Source of the DNA: Enoplosus armatus
Taxonomy: Eukaryota; Chordata; Actinopteri; Centrarchiformes; Enoplosidae
Direction: 5' to 3'
Length of the DNA: 64,000 nt
Assembly: GCF_043641665.1 (NCBI RefSeq)
Contig: NC_092194.1
Span: 19,891,798 to 19,955,797 of the forward strand
The notes below the pieces were generated by a model. That model was not told where the DNA came from. It searched no databases and saw only the letters and a program-made list of their open reading frames with translations. Positions 36,872 to 49,129 of the stretch are shown piece by piece. The position numbers and the translations under genes were made by a program. The number at the start of each line of letters is the position of its first letter. Positions within the stretch are counted from its first letter, which is position 1.

Positions 36872-39366
36872 ATGTCAAAAGCCATTCTGACAGATACCAA
36901 TACACACAAAAAAAGTGCATTAAAAACAAACCCAGCTTCACCAACACTAAAAGAAAGTCAACAGGACTTGAAACTACATGTGCCGTCTCAAAAACCACCA
37001 TTGATCTCAACCTACATAACAGTTCAGGGATATTTTAGACTTAAATCATTGTGAGTGATCATTTTAAAGATCAGAACAGTTGCATTAGGAAGCTTCCCCT
37101 TCCAGTTTACTGAGACACGATAAACTCATATAACCCCAAAAGAAATTCGGAGGTGGTTTGACCATGTTAGGTGGGCTTTGTTCCGATCTGCACATGAGCA
37201 CAGACATGTAATCTGAAAGAGACACAAAACGACTGCCGGTGTGTTGCTTTTGGTAGCTTTGTGTCTCTTTCAACAACATTTTGCAGAAGAACCAGAAGTC
37301 TCAGGTGTTGCTGTCGGCCCAAAACTCCACCTGTTCATGCTGCAGATGAAGAGACTCAATGTGCTCGACATTAAAGCAAAACAAAACAAAACACAATCAT
37401 CTCTAGTTTAAACTGAGCTCTGTGACTTTCCACCAAGAAATGTCACTTTTAACAGTGGCTCAGGCCCAAGGGCCACCTGACCCCCCCCCCCAGTGTTGAA
37501 GATGTATGTTGCACAGATTCATGCATGGATTACTGACTCGTTCTGTAATCCATACATCATACTCTATCTTTACTCCCTTCAGATAAGGATAAACTTCACA
37601 AAATTAATATTTATCAGTAAGAGTTGTACTGACATAATGACACATGTCAGGAATTAAATCCAAAACTCTCTAATCCCTTGATGTCTTTGTGGTATAAAGC
37701 TTCATAAACTAGAACAAAACATACAGGATTTCTGTGTTGGAGTTCAAGTATCAGCTTTTACATTCTGTAAGACCGAACAACAAGAAGCATCATTAACAGT
37801 AAAAGTTTGAATCTTTCCCCCTCTGTCTGTCTCTGTGTCTCTCTTTGTCTTTCCAGTCGAGTGGTGGTCTTCTGCTCCGTGCTGGCGTTGCTCCAGAGGA
37901 GGGGGATTACTGTTAAACGGGTATAATCTCTGCTGTTTCCTCCATCAGTCCAGGCCCATCTGATGGGAGCTGGTGTTTAGAAGGGGCTCCACAGGACGAG
38001 ATACTCTTTAACTGTAATCTCTCTAATCTCTCTTCTTACTTCAGGCCGGGGTCCCGCAGACCTGCCGTCCTCTCACTCTGCAGCTCACGCTCAGATTTCT
38101 CCCACAGCCTTTTGAGAAACCTGACAGCCTATATTTTCAGTTTGGAAAACACAGGCAGTTTTTAAAGGTGTGTATGTTTTTTTCCCTCGATGGGAAACCA
38201 TAAAAAAATATCTTCAGGTATTTAGTTTTGAAAACACCTTAACATGTATACTGTACACTCTATACTGTACACTGTAAATGTGCTGTTTAGAAACTTTGGT
38301 TTTCTTTGTTTTCTGGATGGAGTCATTTATTTGGCTCGTATCATGTAGCATATAAATAATGCAATCATGCATCCGTTTTTACTGATATATATGAAAAATA
38401 AAATTACATTTCAAACAGAAGAGACGCTTAAGTTTCTATATGTGAACATGGGTGAAACTATTTGCCATTTTCTGAATCCTGTCATCATTATTTGAGAATC
38501 TGTGTGAATGTGTGTTTTGTTCATTTGCATAATCATATGCCTAAAGCATGTCAGCTATTACAGACAGATTTTCTAGGAACTGTGCGACTGTACAGGTCTG
38601 AATATGCCCGTGTGTGAAATCCATCAGCTTGTTTTCTCAGCAATGGTAAAAAGTGTAAAAGCGCCTGCCTACTGTTAGTTATTCCATTTTCCCCAGTAAA
38701 AGTGTGTGAAAGCTCGAACTGTATGCGAATGCGTCAAAGCCTCCTCGTTTCCCAGGAGAACCCTGGATCCTGTAAATCTGACATTTCTCTTCCTGGTGGT
38801 GGTCCCAGGAGGATCGCCGGGAGATTCCACCTTTCCCACATCGCTCCTTGATCCACCTGACTCCTCCTCGCCTCGCCCATAAGCCTGCCTTTTGTCCCCA
38901 TCTGCGCACAGCGCTCGGTTTGTTTGTACATCCAGAGAGCATGGTGAGAACGTGCGACAAACCCACAAACCTGAACACACATTCCCACAATGAATGAGTT
39001 CAGCACACGTTCATAAAGAAACTACAAGAAACGACAAGATGTGTCTGTAATTACCTCGAGGGAATACAAATTAATCCCTAAAGAAACCACGTAACTTTAA
39101 AAAATCTCTGGAAAATATCTCAAAGACCAAAATTAGAGACTTGGGAACAGAAAATAACTTGTGAGAAGTCTTGAATATTTCAGTTCACACTTTCTTTTCT
39201 GCAGCATTTAAAGTCTCCTTACAATGGAGCATTTCCAGGTTTTTTACCACAGAAACTAAAACTTCTGCCGATAAACGTTTCTACAAAAAAGGGGTTTCCA
39301 TCCGAGTATTTTATGATGTTTCCAAAATGGAAGAGAACTGACAAAATATTTTTCACCAAAAGATGA
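36872..39366 (+). CDS. Unrecognised five-exon protein-coding gene (220 aa), possibly ciliary
   Basis: Exons are 36872-37050 (from ATG), 37857-37920, 38045-38167, 38809-38943 and 39205-39366 (TGA). The donors are TT|GTGAGT, GG|GTATAA, AG|GTGTGT and TG|GTGAGA. The acceptors have strong pyrimidine tracts (for example TTTGTCTTTCCAG and CTTCTTACTTCAG). Phases 2,0,0,0 close exactly to 221 codons, and exons 3 and 4 have stops in both other frames. The protein is basic and proline-rich, beginning MSKAILTDTN. A hydrophobic patch lies at residues 62-73 (VVVFCSVLALLQ), a Pro/His-rich middle follows (PPFPHRSLIHLTPPRLAHKP), and the tail is LKSPYNGAFPGFLPQKLKLL. There is no signal peptide or enzymatic motif. 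I recognise no family. Short Pro-rich basic proteins with tyrosine/phenylalanine repeats are common among microtubule inner proteins, but that is only a guess, supported by the upstream X-box. Confidence 0.55.
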
Positions 39367-39387
39367 AAAACACATTGGAAATTCTGC

Positions 39388-39393
39388 AATAAA
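39388..39393 (+). terminator. Polyadenylation signal of the unrecognised gene
   Basis: AATAAA begins 22 bases after the TGA of the five-exon gene. A signal this close to the predicted stop supports the terminal exon. Confidence 0.55.
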
Positions 39394-40139
39394 TAACTAA
39401 TAATTGCATAAATCGAACAATTGTGTGCAATAAAACGAAACAATTGATCTAGTTTAGTAGAGTCAAGTTCTAGACTGATAGATGCTTGATTGCTTTTAAT
39501 CTTTTTAGAAATTAAATCCCATTACTTCCATGCAGCTGAGTGGAAGTCTCATGATTCATACAGGCTGAACAGTGTTTGGATTAGAAATGAATATTTTCAT
39601 CCACATACAATACTGACCTGCTTACATGTAGAATCTGTCCAAAATGCTCACATCCCTACATGCTACTTTGCTCAGTGGAAGAAATATATTATATTTTGTT
39701 TTAACCGGAGGTGTCAGAAACGAACCTACAATACATTTTTGTATTGCGATAGGTCAGTGGTTTGTATAAAGACCATAACCAAACAAAACAAGGACAACAA
39801 CCAGAAGACAGAAAGAGAGAGACACAGCAAACGAAAAAAAAGGAGGGAAACAAAAAAAACCAAAACATGAGCACGCAGACAAAGAGAGAGCGAGAGAGAA
39901 CGATCTGCGGCCGCGAGCCTCGTCTGAACATGTCGTGAAAGTGAGGTTTTCAGACGCTGTAATTTACGCAGATTCAGATTCAGATCACTTTGGCAGAACG
40001 TCGGACCACCTGCGTCTCAGCTCATGTGAGCAACTTCCAAACTCCTGAGAGCAAAGACGGAAAACCGGTGTTTTACTAAAGCATGAGATCTGAGGCCAAA
40101 AACAGCTCACAGTGCGACACCTCCAGTGTGTTTGAGAGT

Positions 40140-40141
<2 letters not shown>

Positions 40142-40171
<30 letters not shown>
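40142..40171. repeat. (GT)n microsatellite
   Basis: A pure GT run of about 30 bp in non-coding sequence. Confidence 0.95.
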
Positions 40172-40172
<1 letters not shown>

Positions 40173-41509
40173 TCGGCCTGGAGGTATTCAGAGGGTTTAG
40201 AGCAGCTGTCAGTGTGAAAGCAAGATGAATCTAGTGGAAGCTGCCAGTGCTTTCAATGAGGCGGCGCTGGATCGAGCCACTGTTTCTTCTCTCCCTCCTT
40301 GTGTCTTTGTCTCCCCTCATTTAAAAGAAGATTTCTTACCTTTTTGGGTTTAAGGGACAGATTACAGAAGAGACATAGCTGACGGCCCTCAGGTAGATTT
40401 GAAAGTAGAATGATATATGGCAAGAATGTCTGCCAAGTGATATGAATACACATTATATAATGTTGGTATTACCTTACAATAAAACATACTTTCTGTAAGG
40501 TGATATGAGGTGTTAGTAATTGGTGAATCATGGTGGCCCTGAGGTGCAACAGTTTCTAACTAATGTCACACACACAGTATAAGCAAAATTCCTCTGTCTC
40601 TGTCTCTTAATAGTCACACACACATCCCTCAACTATTTCCAATTGTTCTCTTTTTTGAGAGAAGGGAATATAATCTGTTGTTGTGAACATTTTTATTTTT
40701 GACGTCACTGAGGAGGAAAACATTACAGAAAACATATTTCAGAAATGGGAATTATTCCGTTGTCATTTTTATTTCAAAAATGCGTGATGTAATTTGTAAG
40801 AACCTGTGGGAAGGGTTAGAATACGAGCTCGCAGAGACCAGTGGGCTGCACTTAAACTGTAAAATGGACTGAGCCAGAAAATCCAAATTTGGTGAGCGGA
40901 AGAGGCCGGGTGGAGGCAGCAGCAGCCACCGTGGCTGAGATGGTCTGAGAGACCTGTCCATCAATGTGACACCCGCGGGTCCTTTAATGATGTGCGTTTG
41001 AATTCTCTCAGTACAGTTTGACTGGTATGGATGTTGACGGCGTGTCTTTGATGTGCGGTGTGGGACGAGCCGCCTCCTTTGAAGCTGGTGCCACTGAGTG
41101 TTGGACGCAGACGGGGAGAAGTAGCCGAGGGTCACTCGCAGGCGCTGACCCGTCCGACCATTTTCACACAACTTAGAGAGTCACTCAACAGGGAAAGACA
41201 CTGAATCTCTGGGTGTAACTAGATGTGTTGTGCTGATCTTTGATCCTGGCTTCAGAAACACTAACACACACACACACACACCATAAAACAAACTAGACAT
41301 ATTTCAGGATGAGTGAATGTTCACAGAAACATTTAAAAGAAATAATAAACATTGGTGTAATTTTCTGTTATCACCACCCAAACTGACACCAGTCAAATTG
41401 TTCAGATTTATTGCGCAGTAAACCTGGAGCGCGATACTAAAACAAATGCCAAGAACCAATACAATTTGACCCTCTGGCAATCCCACACATTTGTACACGC
41501 ACGAACACA

Positions 41510-42330
41510 CATCAGATCCGGAGAATCAGACTGGCATCTTGGAGGGGGTGTCATCCGCTGTGCCCATTCACAACCGCGGCAATGAAAACAAAACCAAATC
41601 TGAAGGATCCCTACTGTCAGTCAGAGGAAAGGCAATCTCTTTCATTTCAAGTAGTGTAAACACCCGGGGATTCTGGGACTAATTTGTTGAACATAGTTAC
41701 AGTTGTCAAGGTAAAATCTGCCCCATTTGAAGCTCCTCTCCCTGCAATGTTTACGTTGGAGGTGGTTGATTGACTGCCTCTGGCGTATTATGGCTAGACG
41801 GGGCCGATTGTCAATAACTGTCACCCACAGAGGGGAGAAAGAAACAGGGCCCATCTGCCTTTGCCTGCCATGTAATTAGCACTAAAACAAAATGCTTTGT
41901 GTTGAAACGCAGACACCGGCACCCCTGCCAAGCACACATAGCATCGCATGCCCAAAGAAAACATCGATGGGTGGCATGATGGAACATAATCGTCCTTTTC
42001 CGACTCATGAGGTATGCTAATGACGCAGATCTGGGACACAAAGGCACTATTACTAGCTAATTAAAACAACTGAACTATGCCGTCCATTCTGCGATGTTGT
42101 CTCCCGGTGTGTGTGGGTTTGTGCAGACGCAGCGAGAGAACGCACCTAAAATCCACCTGTTCCCCCCAGGGCTCGGCGCTGAACAAGCCCTCCTGGAAAG
42201 GAAGAGAAGCCTGCAATCCAAACTGGTAACAGATATATGTGAATATTAAAAGCACTTAATATCATCCTCCCCTACCCCAGGAAAACAATTGCACCATTGT
42301 GCTCTGTACCCACCTGTGTTTTCGTCAGTG
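41510..42330. promoter_or_regulatory. Candidate conserved regulatory block 1
   Basis: Even base composition, no simple repeats, and clusters of homeodomain- and Fox-like words (GTAATTAGCAC, TTGATTGACTG, TTGTCAATAACTG, TTAATATCATC). It differs sharply from the A/T-rich, repeat-filled flanks. Open frames on both strands here are not splice-compatible. Enhancer function is inferred from composition only. Confidence 0.3.
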
Positions 42331-43239
42331 GTTTTTACTAATTGGAGAGATAAATGCAGCCCTCTAAGTGGCTTCCCTCTTTATTTCTCTCAAACATGGC
42401 ATCTCTGCCAGATCACCCTCACAGTTGGATTAGATTCATCTGTGCAGACACAGCCAGTGAAACACGCTGCTGCAACTAACAAATATTTATACATATGTAG
42501 TGCTTTGATAGGTCATGTCTTTGTTGATAGCTTCAAATAAAATAACACTATCAGTGAGCTCTCGGTGTTGCTCTGTGCAGACATTACCACCAGTAAAGCA
42601 TCAAGTGTCACTGACTCACATTTGAAATTTACAAAATTATTTTGTCATGTGGGTCCCTGTGACATACATTTTGTCATCTGCTCAGGCTTTATTTTGATTG
42701 TTCTTCTGCACGATGGTACAATGTTGTAGGATGTGTGACGTGCGTTGCTTCTTGCTTCCTCGTCGTGAAACACCTCCGTCAGAAGATGTTGCAGATTTTT
42801 TCATTTAAAAAACATTTGATTTTGTTCTCCAACTCATTACACGGCAATGAAACATCATGTAGCTAATCGGCATAAACCATAGAGATCACAGAGATTCCAC
42901 TTGCAGGATCCAGTTTGCAGGATCATAATTAGACACCCAATCAGTCATAACTCAGGAGGAGAAACAGAGGCAGGATTGTTCAGCAACAACACCTCGAGGA
43001 ATTTACAGAGACAAATCACCAAAATCCCGACCAAGTAAAACAAATCCGAGACCGGCTTTTGACTATTATGATGCCGCAAGACTCCCTTTGACAAATTGTT
43101 TCAAAGCAAACCACCGAGGAGTGCATGTGTGTGCTACTTAAGAGCAACCAAACAATTTGCAAAAGCTGTGAGGTTAGTGAGCTGGTGTGGTGCGCTGCAT
43201 GTCGTACACTGACACACTTTTTTTCTTTCATGGAGCTAC

Positions 43240-43670
43240 ATTTAACTTTCTAGCCACGTGGGTCTGTCGGTCGGTCCACCACTGATCCCCCACTGATCCA
43301 CCACTGATCCCCCACTTTGATCCAGACTGAAATATCTCAACAACTATTGGATAAATTACTGTGGAATTGCGTCCGGACATTCACGTCCCCCACCGGATGA
43401 ATTATAATAACTTCTAACGTCTGACGTCTCATCTGGCGCCATCATCAGGTCAGAATTGCAGTTTGTCCAATACTTTGGTTTATGACCAAGTATTTGTATT
43501 CTGACATTTCCATCAGCCTCAGTGGTACTTTATATTTAGTGCTAATTGGCTGATTTTATCATGCTAACAAGTTAAACTAGCGTTGTGACCATGTTAGCAT
43601 GCTGCTGATAGCATTTAGCTCAAAGCTTCGCTCTGTCTAAGTTCGGCCTCAGAGACTCTAGTCTTGTTTA
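43240..43670 (+). repeat. Percomorph high-copy interspersed repeat, copy 1
   Basis: I recognise the consensus phrases CAGACTGAAATATCTCAACA, ACTATTGGAT, GACATTC.CGTCCCCC, GCGCCATCATCAGGTCA, TTTGTCCAATACTTTGGTTT and the ending with GTTAGCATGCTG...ATTTAGCTCAAAGC. This is one of the most frequent non-coding repeats in percomorph fish. A truncated second copy lies at 54471-54650. Confidence 0.75.
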
Positions 43671-44334
43671 ATCAACGAAAGATGTTATATTTGAATTGCA
43701 TGTATTTGTATGAGAATCTGAGACCTTTTTAATCTTTATTTACTTTGCTTCCTGTTTCCCAATTTGTCATCGGGGATCTGAAAAGTTAATGTTATATTAT
43801 ATATTTGTGCAGTAGTATGTAAAGTAGTAGCATTACTAGCAGTGCAAAGACTGTTTATTGTCCCATCTATACACTTTAGTCTTAAACCCTCAGACCAAAG
43901 ATGGAGTCATGGGACAGACTGTAACTGATAATGCAGCACACACTCAGCCCCACTCCTCTCATCCCACTACCTGAACCACACTGATGAAGTAAACCCCTCC
44001 CACCCTGTGCACCAGAAAAAAATAAAAAAGGTAAGAAATAAAGAAAAGTGAGCAGAAAAAAAAAATAGATCTATTACTGTTATGCTGCTGTTGCTGGGGT
44101 ACTTTTTATTTTCAGAACTACTCAAAAGTTTCTCAGCCAGTCACCTTGCTTCTAACCTGTCTACCTACTTTACCTGTCTACCTACTTTACCTGTCTACCT
44201 ACTTGTCTGTCTGAGCTCCTCACACCTTAAAGAGCCTGTTTGCTCAAGCACAGGAAACTCCTCCCTGCCTCTCTTTACCCTACTTTTTCTCTTCTATCCA
44301 CTCTCCCCGTGACACCCCGCCCTCCCCAAACACC

Positions 44335-44530
44335 GCTTTGATTTATGGGCCTGTCGAGCTACCTGGCCCGGGACGACAGGTTATTTCCATTACTGCTGGG
44401 ATTGTCTGTAATAAGGGGATCCGATGTGAGGGCACAGCACGGGGGCCAGCTGTCTTGTCCCAGCTGAGCAACAACAACAGACCTCCAGAGAGCAAAAATA
44501 TTCATATACTTTTGCTCCGACACTTGATGT
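44335..44530. promoter_or_regulatory. Candidate conserved regulatory block 2
   Basis: Balanced composition, no tandem repeats, with palindrome-like words (CTGGCCCGGGACGACAGG, CCAGCTGTCTTGTCCCAGCT) and no coding signal. Regulatory function is inferred from texture only. Confidence 0.25.
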
Positions 44531-45901
44531 TGTTGGGTTTACCTGCAGTAACACGTGTTTTCAGCTACGTTTTACTCATCAAACCTTGAGTGATGTGGAT
44601 GTTTTGTAATCTCTTTCTATAATTTATGTTTGAGTCATAAAATGGAAATCCACCCCACACAGTTATTTACGTAGGCAAGCAGCTGGGGAGCTTGTTCACA
44701 TTCGCCCATAAGCTTTGGCTTTTGCACACAAACATATCAACAGTGAAGCCATTTTGAAATCTAAATGCATGTGTGTGTGAGTGACACCAGGGAAGTGACA
44801 CCAAACTGACAGACTGTTTCACGCCTCCTCCACTGAAGCACCTTGTCTGTCAGCGAGGCAGGACGGCTCGTTTGAGCAAACGCCCGGCCTCTTTGATTTT
44901 CGGCTCCGTGTTGTTTTTGAATCTCCTGGCTCGACGTTGCATCACTTCCCCTCTGAGGCAGACTCAGACAAAAAGTGTCACTCGCTTGTCGTTATCAGTG
45001 CGGCTCTGACAAAGGTGAGTTCACACGTCGTTTGAAAGCTCAGCGCCTCTTAAAGCTACTTCATCAAGGGTTACCTAACGTGACTCTGGCTAAAAAAAAG
45101 TTAAAGGCATGGCACTTCTTACGGAAACATCACTCACGTGTTAGAAAAAGTATAAATGTGACAATATATGACGGTAATATTTCAATGTAAAGGAGAAATT
45201 ATGCCTAATTCTGCAGTGTGTGTAGATGCTGCGCTGATGACGTCACATAAAGCATAGTTTTGGATTAAAAGACGACTCCGTGTATCGAGCCAGCAGTGTC
45301 CAAGGCGAGGCACAAACCACCAGATGATGAATGAGACAAAGCCTTTAAAAGTTCATTAGTAAGTGTAAGATGAATTGACAGATGTTTGGCGCAGGCGGCT
45401 GGAAACTATGCCACACACAACTTTTCAGCACAACGCATGCATAAAGCAGTTGGCGCTGATGAGCTGCAGACCGCAGCCCACAATGAATCACAGCAGTCTT
45501 CAATAATGGGAAGTTGTTTATGAACCTGAAAAGGTAGATGACTTATTATTGTCATCAGGCCGCTGACAGATGTGCGTCTGCTCTGTCTGCCTCTCCCTCT
45601 CTCAGTTTGTTTGCATGCATATTTATACTCCAGCGTTCATTAGGATACACAGCAAGTAGTCCACTTAACAACTGAAACATCTGTAAACACCCTACCTGTT
45701 TATGATTACTGATCGTCATTGTAGGTAAAATGAGCTGATGTTTCCACTACAGGTACAATTCATAGTAATAGCTGGGTTTCATTCCTCAACCATGCAATAT
45801 ACTTTCCCCCTTTTGGGCAGAGCCTTTGAGCAAGACCCCAGACCACCTCTGGACCCACGTGTGCTGAAGCTGGTTGCACCTTAGCTGAGTTATAACATGT
45901 G

Positions 45902-45915
45902 GTTTCCATGGTAAC
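45902..45915. promoter_or_regulatory. Near-perfect RFX X-box motif in gene-poor DNA
   Basis: GTTTCCATGGTAAC matches the degenerate X-box GTNRCCNNRGYAAC at every specified position except one, and forms an imperfect palindrome around CCATGG. No gene starts nearby that I can see. It may be a distal enhancer element or chance. Confidence 0.35.
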
Positions 45916-46951
45916 TGTCAAAATGTGACATTTGTGACTACAGGAAGAAATTGTGAATGATGTGAATGAGATTCTGCATCAGACTTTTAACCTGTCTACC
46001 GTTGCTCCGCGTCAGGATCACGCCGACGTGCCAGGAGAAAGTGGTACACCAGGAATGTGACTTCATTAATTGGTGCTGGCACATTACAAGACAAATACAC
46101 AATGCATGAAAACAATAGGAGGACCTCACATAGAGTGAAGACAGGACGAACTGTGTGACAGCACACTAAACAAAAACACACGCTTGAAATAAGGACGTTT
46201 TTTGTACATTGTGTATTCTGTTTATAATTCTGCAGTGATATTCATGATTAGGATACAAAGGTGCATATACTGCACATGCATTAGGAAAACAATCTCACCT
46301 CAAGGTCCATTTTTCACTTTGATCTGAGCACTTTAAACCTTCCACACAAGCTGTGAACGCTGATGTGTTATCACCCTTTAAGTTGAGGTGTTGAACTCAG
46401 ACAGCCAACATTCACTCCCTGCATTTAGCTGCTAAATGCTCAACTATGTTCCCCGGCTAGTCACTAACTTTGTCCGTCTGCTGTTTGGTGCTGGACACAT
46501 TTGGTGTTGAACATAACCTGTTGGTGTAGACACGATCTGAAACGCACTTTTAAATTGTAACCGTGACCTGAACATGCACTGTGTTGTGAACTTTACGTAG
46601 GATGAGCAGGGTTTGTTTTCTTATGAGAGATGTGAATATGCTCACAGATGCATCCTATATCCTCAGATTCACCTACATGTGCTGTTAATAAACCTGTTAT
46701 AAAGTGAAGAAGAGTTTCCCTCCTCCCGAGTCATCCTTACCTTCCTCCAGATAGTACAGAGCCAAGCTCGGTGCCGGCCACCTGGCAGAGGAAGGCAGAC
46801 CAGGGGAGGGGTAGCGTTGTGGGTGTTCTGGAGCGTCTGGGCTGGACCGGGCAAGCGCTGTCTGTGGCTCAGCGGGCGGGTGTGTGTTGTGTAACCCAAA
46901 GCTGTGGTTGGATTTTTTTCCCACATGAGCTGTCAACCGGCTTCATGGCAC

Positions 46952-46953
<2 letters not shown>

Positions 46954-46998
<45 letters not shown>
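46954..46998. repeat. (GA)n microsatellite
   Basis: A GA run of about 44 bp. Confidence 0.95.
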
Positions 46999-47002
<4 letters not shown>

Positions 47003-47180
47003 ACAATAATTAATTCAATTAATTCCCACAGTGACAGTTTTCTTTATGAGAAAATAATAAATCAAAGCTATTCTTAAAGCGGAAACAGAGAGAAATATGA
47101 GTTTGTTTGTTGTTTGTATGTGTTGACGACTGATTGGTTTTGTTTCAGTAATAAAACCGAAACTGTAGGATTTCTGAAAT

Positions 47181-47236
47181 AATATTATATATTTGTGATT
47201 GTAGAGGAGACTCTACAATCACAAATATAAAATATT
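47181..47236. repeat. Perfect short hairpin (inverted repeat)
   Basis: TATATTTGTGATTGTAGAG at 47188-47206 is followed by a GAGA loop and its exact reverse complement at 47211-47229. Pairing continues with one interruption to about 26 bp (AATATT...AATATT). It is too short and tight-looped for a typical pre-miRNA. A template-switch palindrome is more likely. Confidence 0.85.
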
Positions 47237-47692
47237 TTGTGCCTTCCCCTCTTAAAAGACTGTAAACTTTAATGACTAACTAATTCGATGCTACTTAGTG
47301 TAATATACCCTATAAAGATTTTTATGTCTCTCATAAAAAGGTGTACCTGTAAATTAGAAGGTGTTCACTTGGATTTACGCTCCATTACATGCTGAAATTT
47401 GCCTTGGATGTTGGAGAGGAAGGTGGGCGAGTGACACCGGGGATGTAATTGGGTAGAAAAGTATTGCTCTTGCGGCAAAAACTCTGCAGGAGAAAGTTGT
47501 GTGTGAGTAAAAATTGTGCAGATGCAGATTTTTTATCTGCAACCTTCCTCCTCCTGTTTCCCAGACAAGACGCTCTCACACACTCTAACAGGCGGTGTGA
47601 GGAGAGGAGGACAGGGGGGTGATTTAAAGCTGAATTAGGACCTTTTATACTGATGCTATATTGTCAACACGGCCCGTAAAACCTCCTCCTCA

Positions 47693-47713
47693 CCCCCCCC
47701 CCCCCCCCCCCCC
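47693..47713. repeat. Poly(C) run
   Basis: About 21 consecutive C bases. Similar short C or G runs occur at 51601-51618, 52948-52964, 53180-53200 and 55005-55022. Confidence 0.95.
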
Positions 47714-48287
47714 TTCTCTGCCATTCTCCCTTCAGTTCCTCTTTATTTGTTCTAATTCCAGGGACCGGCTGGGTCTTGCCTGGATTTGGAGAGTGCTTGG
47801 TTTCAAAGGGTAATTGACACCTTACCTGTAATTTCATGGTTTCACTCCACCTGCCTTTGATGTCTGGGTCTCGGTTGGGGCCAGGATGCGGAGGGAAGAG
47901 ACGGTGGCGGTGTGCTGCTGCAGCCCGCCTGAGCGGTTTTCTGAACATGAATGACGTCTCATGCAAACCCAGGTTATTAAAGAAGAAGAGGGGGGTTCCA
48001 CGGGCTGCTGAGAAGCTTTTCTTGTGGTGACAAATAGGCCGGCAGAGTTGTCAAGAGACAGGGGGATCAGGGCTGACTCAGGGGCAGAGATGATGACCTC
48101 TTCTATTTGATACATCACATGAAAACCACAAAAAAAAAAAGAGGCAAAGATGAACTTTTCTGGAATTTAGAACAATTAGACACACACTAGTTTTTGCTAT
48201 TATTGCGAGGTCATTCTCTTTGATCAGCAATCCACGATGTCCTGAGTGAGGCGAGTTGATTCAGTACTATCTTGTACGTCTTACTCC

Positions 48288-48519
48288 ATAAAATATTCTA
48301 AACTCAAGGGTCACTTACTAGCTTTTTTGCCAGAGATTTTGACCACATCCCAGTCTTCTTCAGCTAATGTAAAGAGATCTTGACCCCATTTGTGATTACG
48401 CAGCTGAGGTTCAGTTTTTAGGACATGAGCAAGTTCCCTTCATTGAAGAAGACCAAAGGATTTGGTTGAAAGCCCTAGAGAAAAAACTAGTAAGTGAACC
48501 TTGAGTTTAGAATATTTAC
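48288..48519. mobile_element. Fold-back (MITE-like) element with long imperfect terminal inverted repeats
   Basis: The left end AAATATTCTAAACTCAAGGG..CACTTACTAG.TTTTTT is mirrored by the right end AAAAAACTAGTAAGTG.ACCTTGAGTTTAGAATATTT. The inner parts also pair (GTCTTCTTCA against TGAAGAAGAC), so the arms reach about 75-80 bp around a loop of about 70 bp. No transposase is present and a target duplication is not clear. The class is uncertain. Confidence 0.65.
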
Positions 48520-49129
48520 CATATATATACGTAGGTCAAGAATGAGCCTACATGATGACCTTTACAGACATTTTGTGACTTTTATAATGCAAATTTGTGT
48601 TTCTACTTTTCTTTCTCTCATTGGTATTGTGAAAAACAAACAATCAAACAACCCTCAAAAATATCAACCATTAGGTTTTGACTTATCCCATAGTAACTGC
48701 AGGCTACTACAGTCTAATCCTGGGCTGTTATCACATAAATCTGCTGGGTTGCGAATGTAAAAAGAAAGGTGTCTGTGTATTGTGCCTGACTCTCTGCATG
48801 CTCACACACGCATGCTGACTGGAAGCGAATGGGTCGGATCGTACATTTGAATCATCCTGCGCGTTGTTTGTCGGCAGCAAATAATAATATTCGCGGAAGG
48901 AGCAGTTTGCGCTGGAAGCTACAGCGCTACCAGGAACTGCGCGGAGAAGCCATTAGAATGAACATTATCTGAATGAATGGAAAGTTTTCTTTGGTGTGCT
49001 TGAGGTGTTTAATGTGTCGGGTTAGCACAGCAGAGATGCTCCTCGCAGGGGTGAGAGGAAGGTTACCTGCAGATCCACCAGCAATGAGTGATGTGGGGGG
49101 AGTGACAATGAAAATTGCATTTGTGCAAC

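Noticed and set aside
38675..39006. Three overlapping minus-strand open frames of 90-103 aa
   Set aside because: Antisense shadows of exon 4 of the plus-strand five-exon gene, with no splice support of their own.
46669..47013. Open frames on both strands around 46.8 kb
   Set aside because: No homology, one runs into a GA microsatellite, and neither has phase-consistent partners.
47181..47236. microRNA precursor at the perfect palindrome
   Set aside because: The stem is only about 19-26 bp with a 4-base loop, unlike a typical pre-miRNA.
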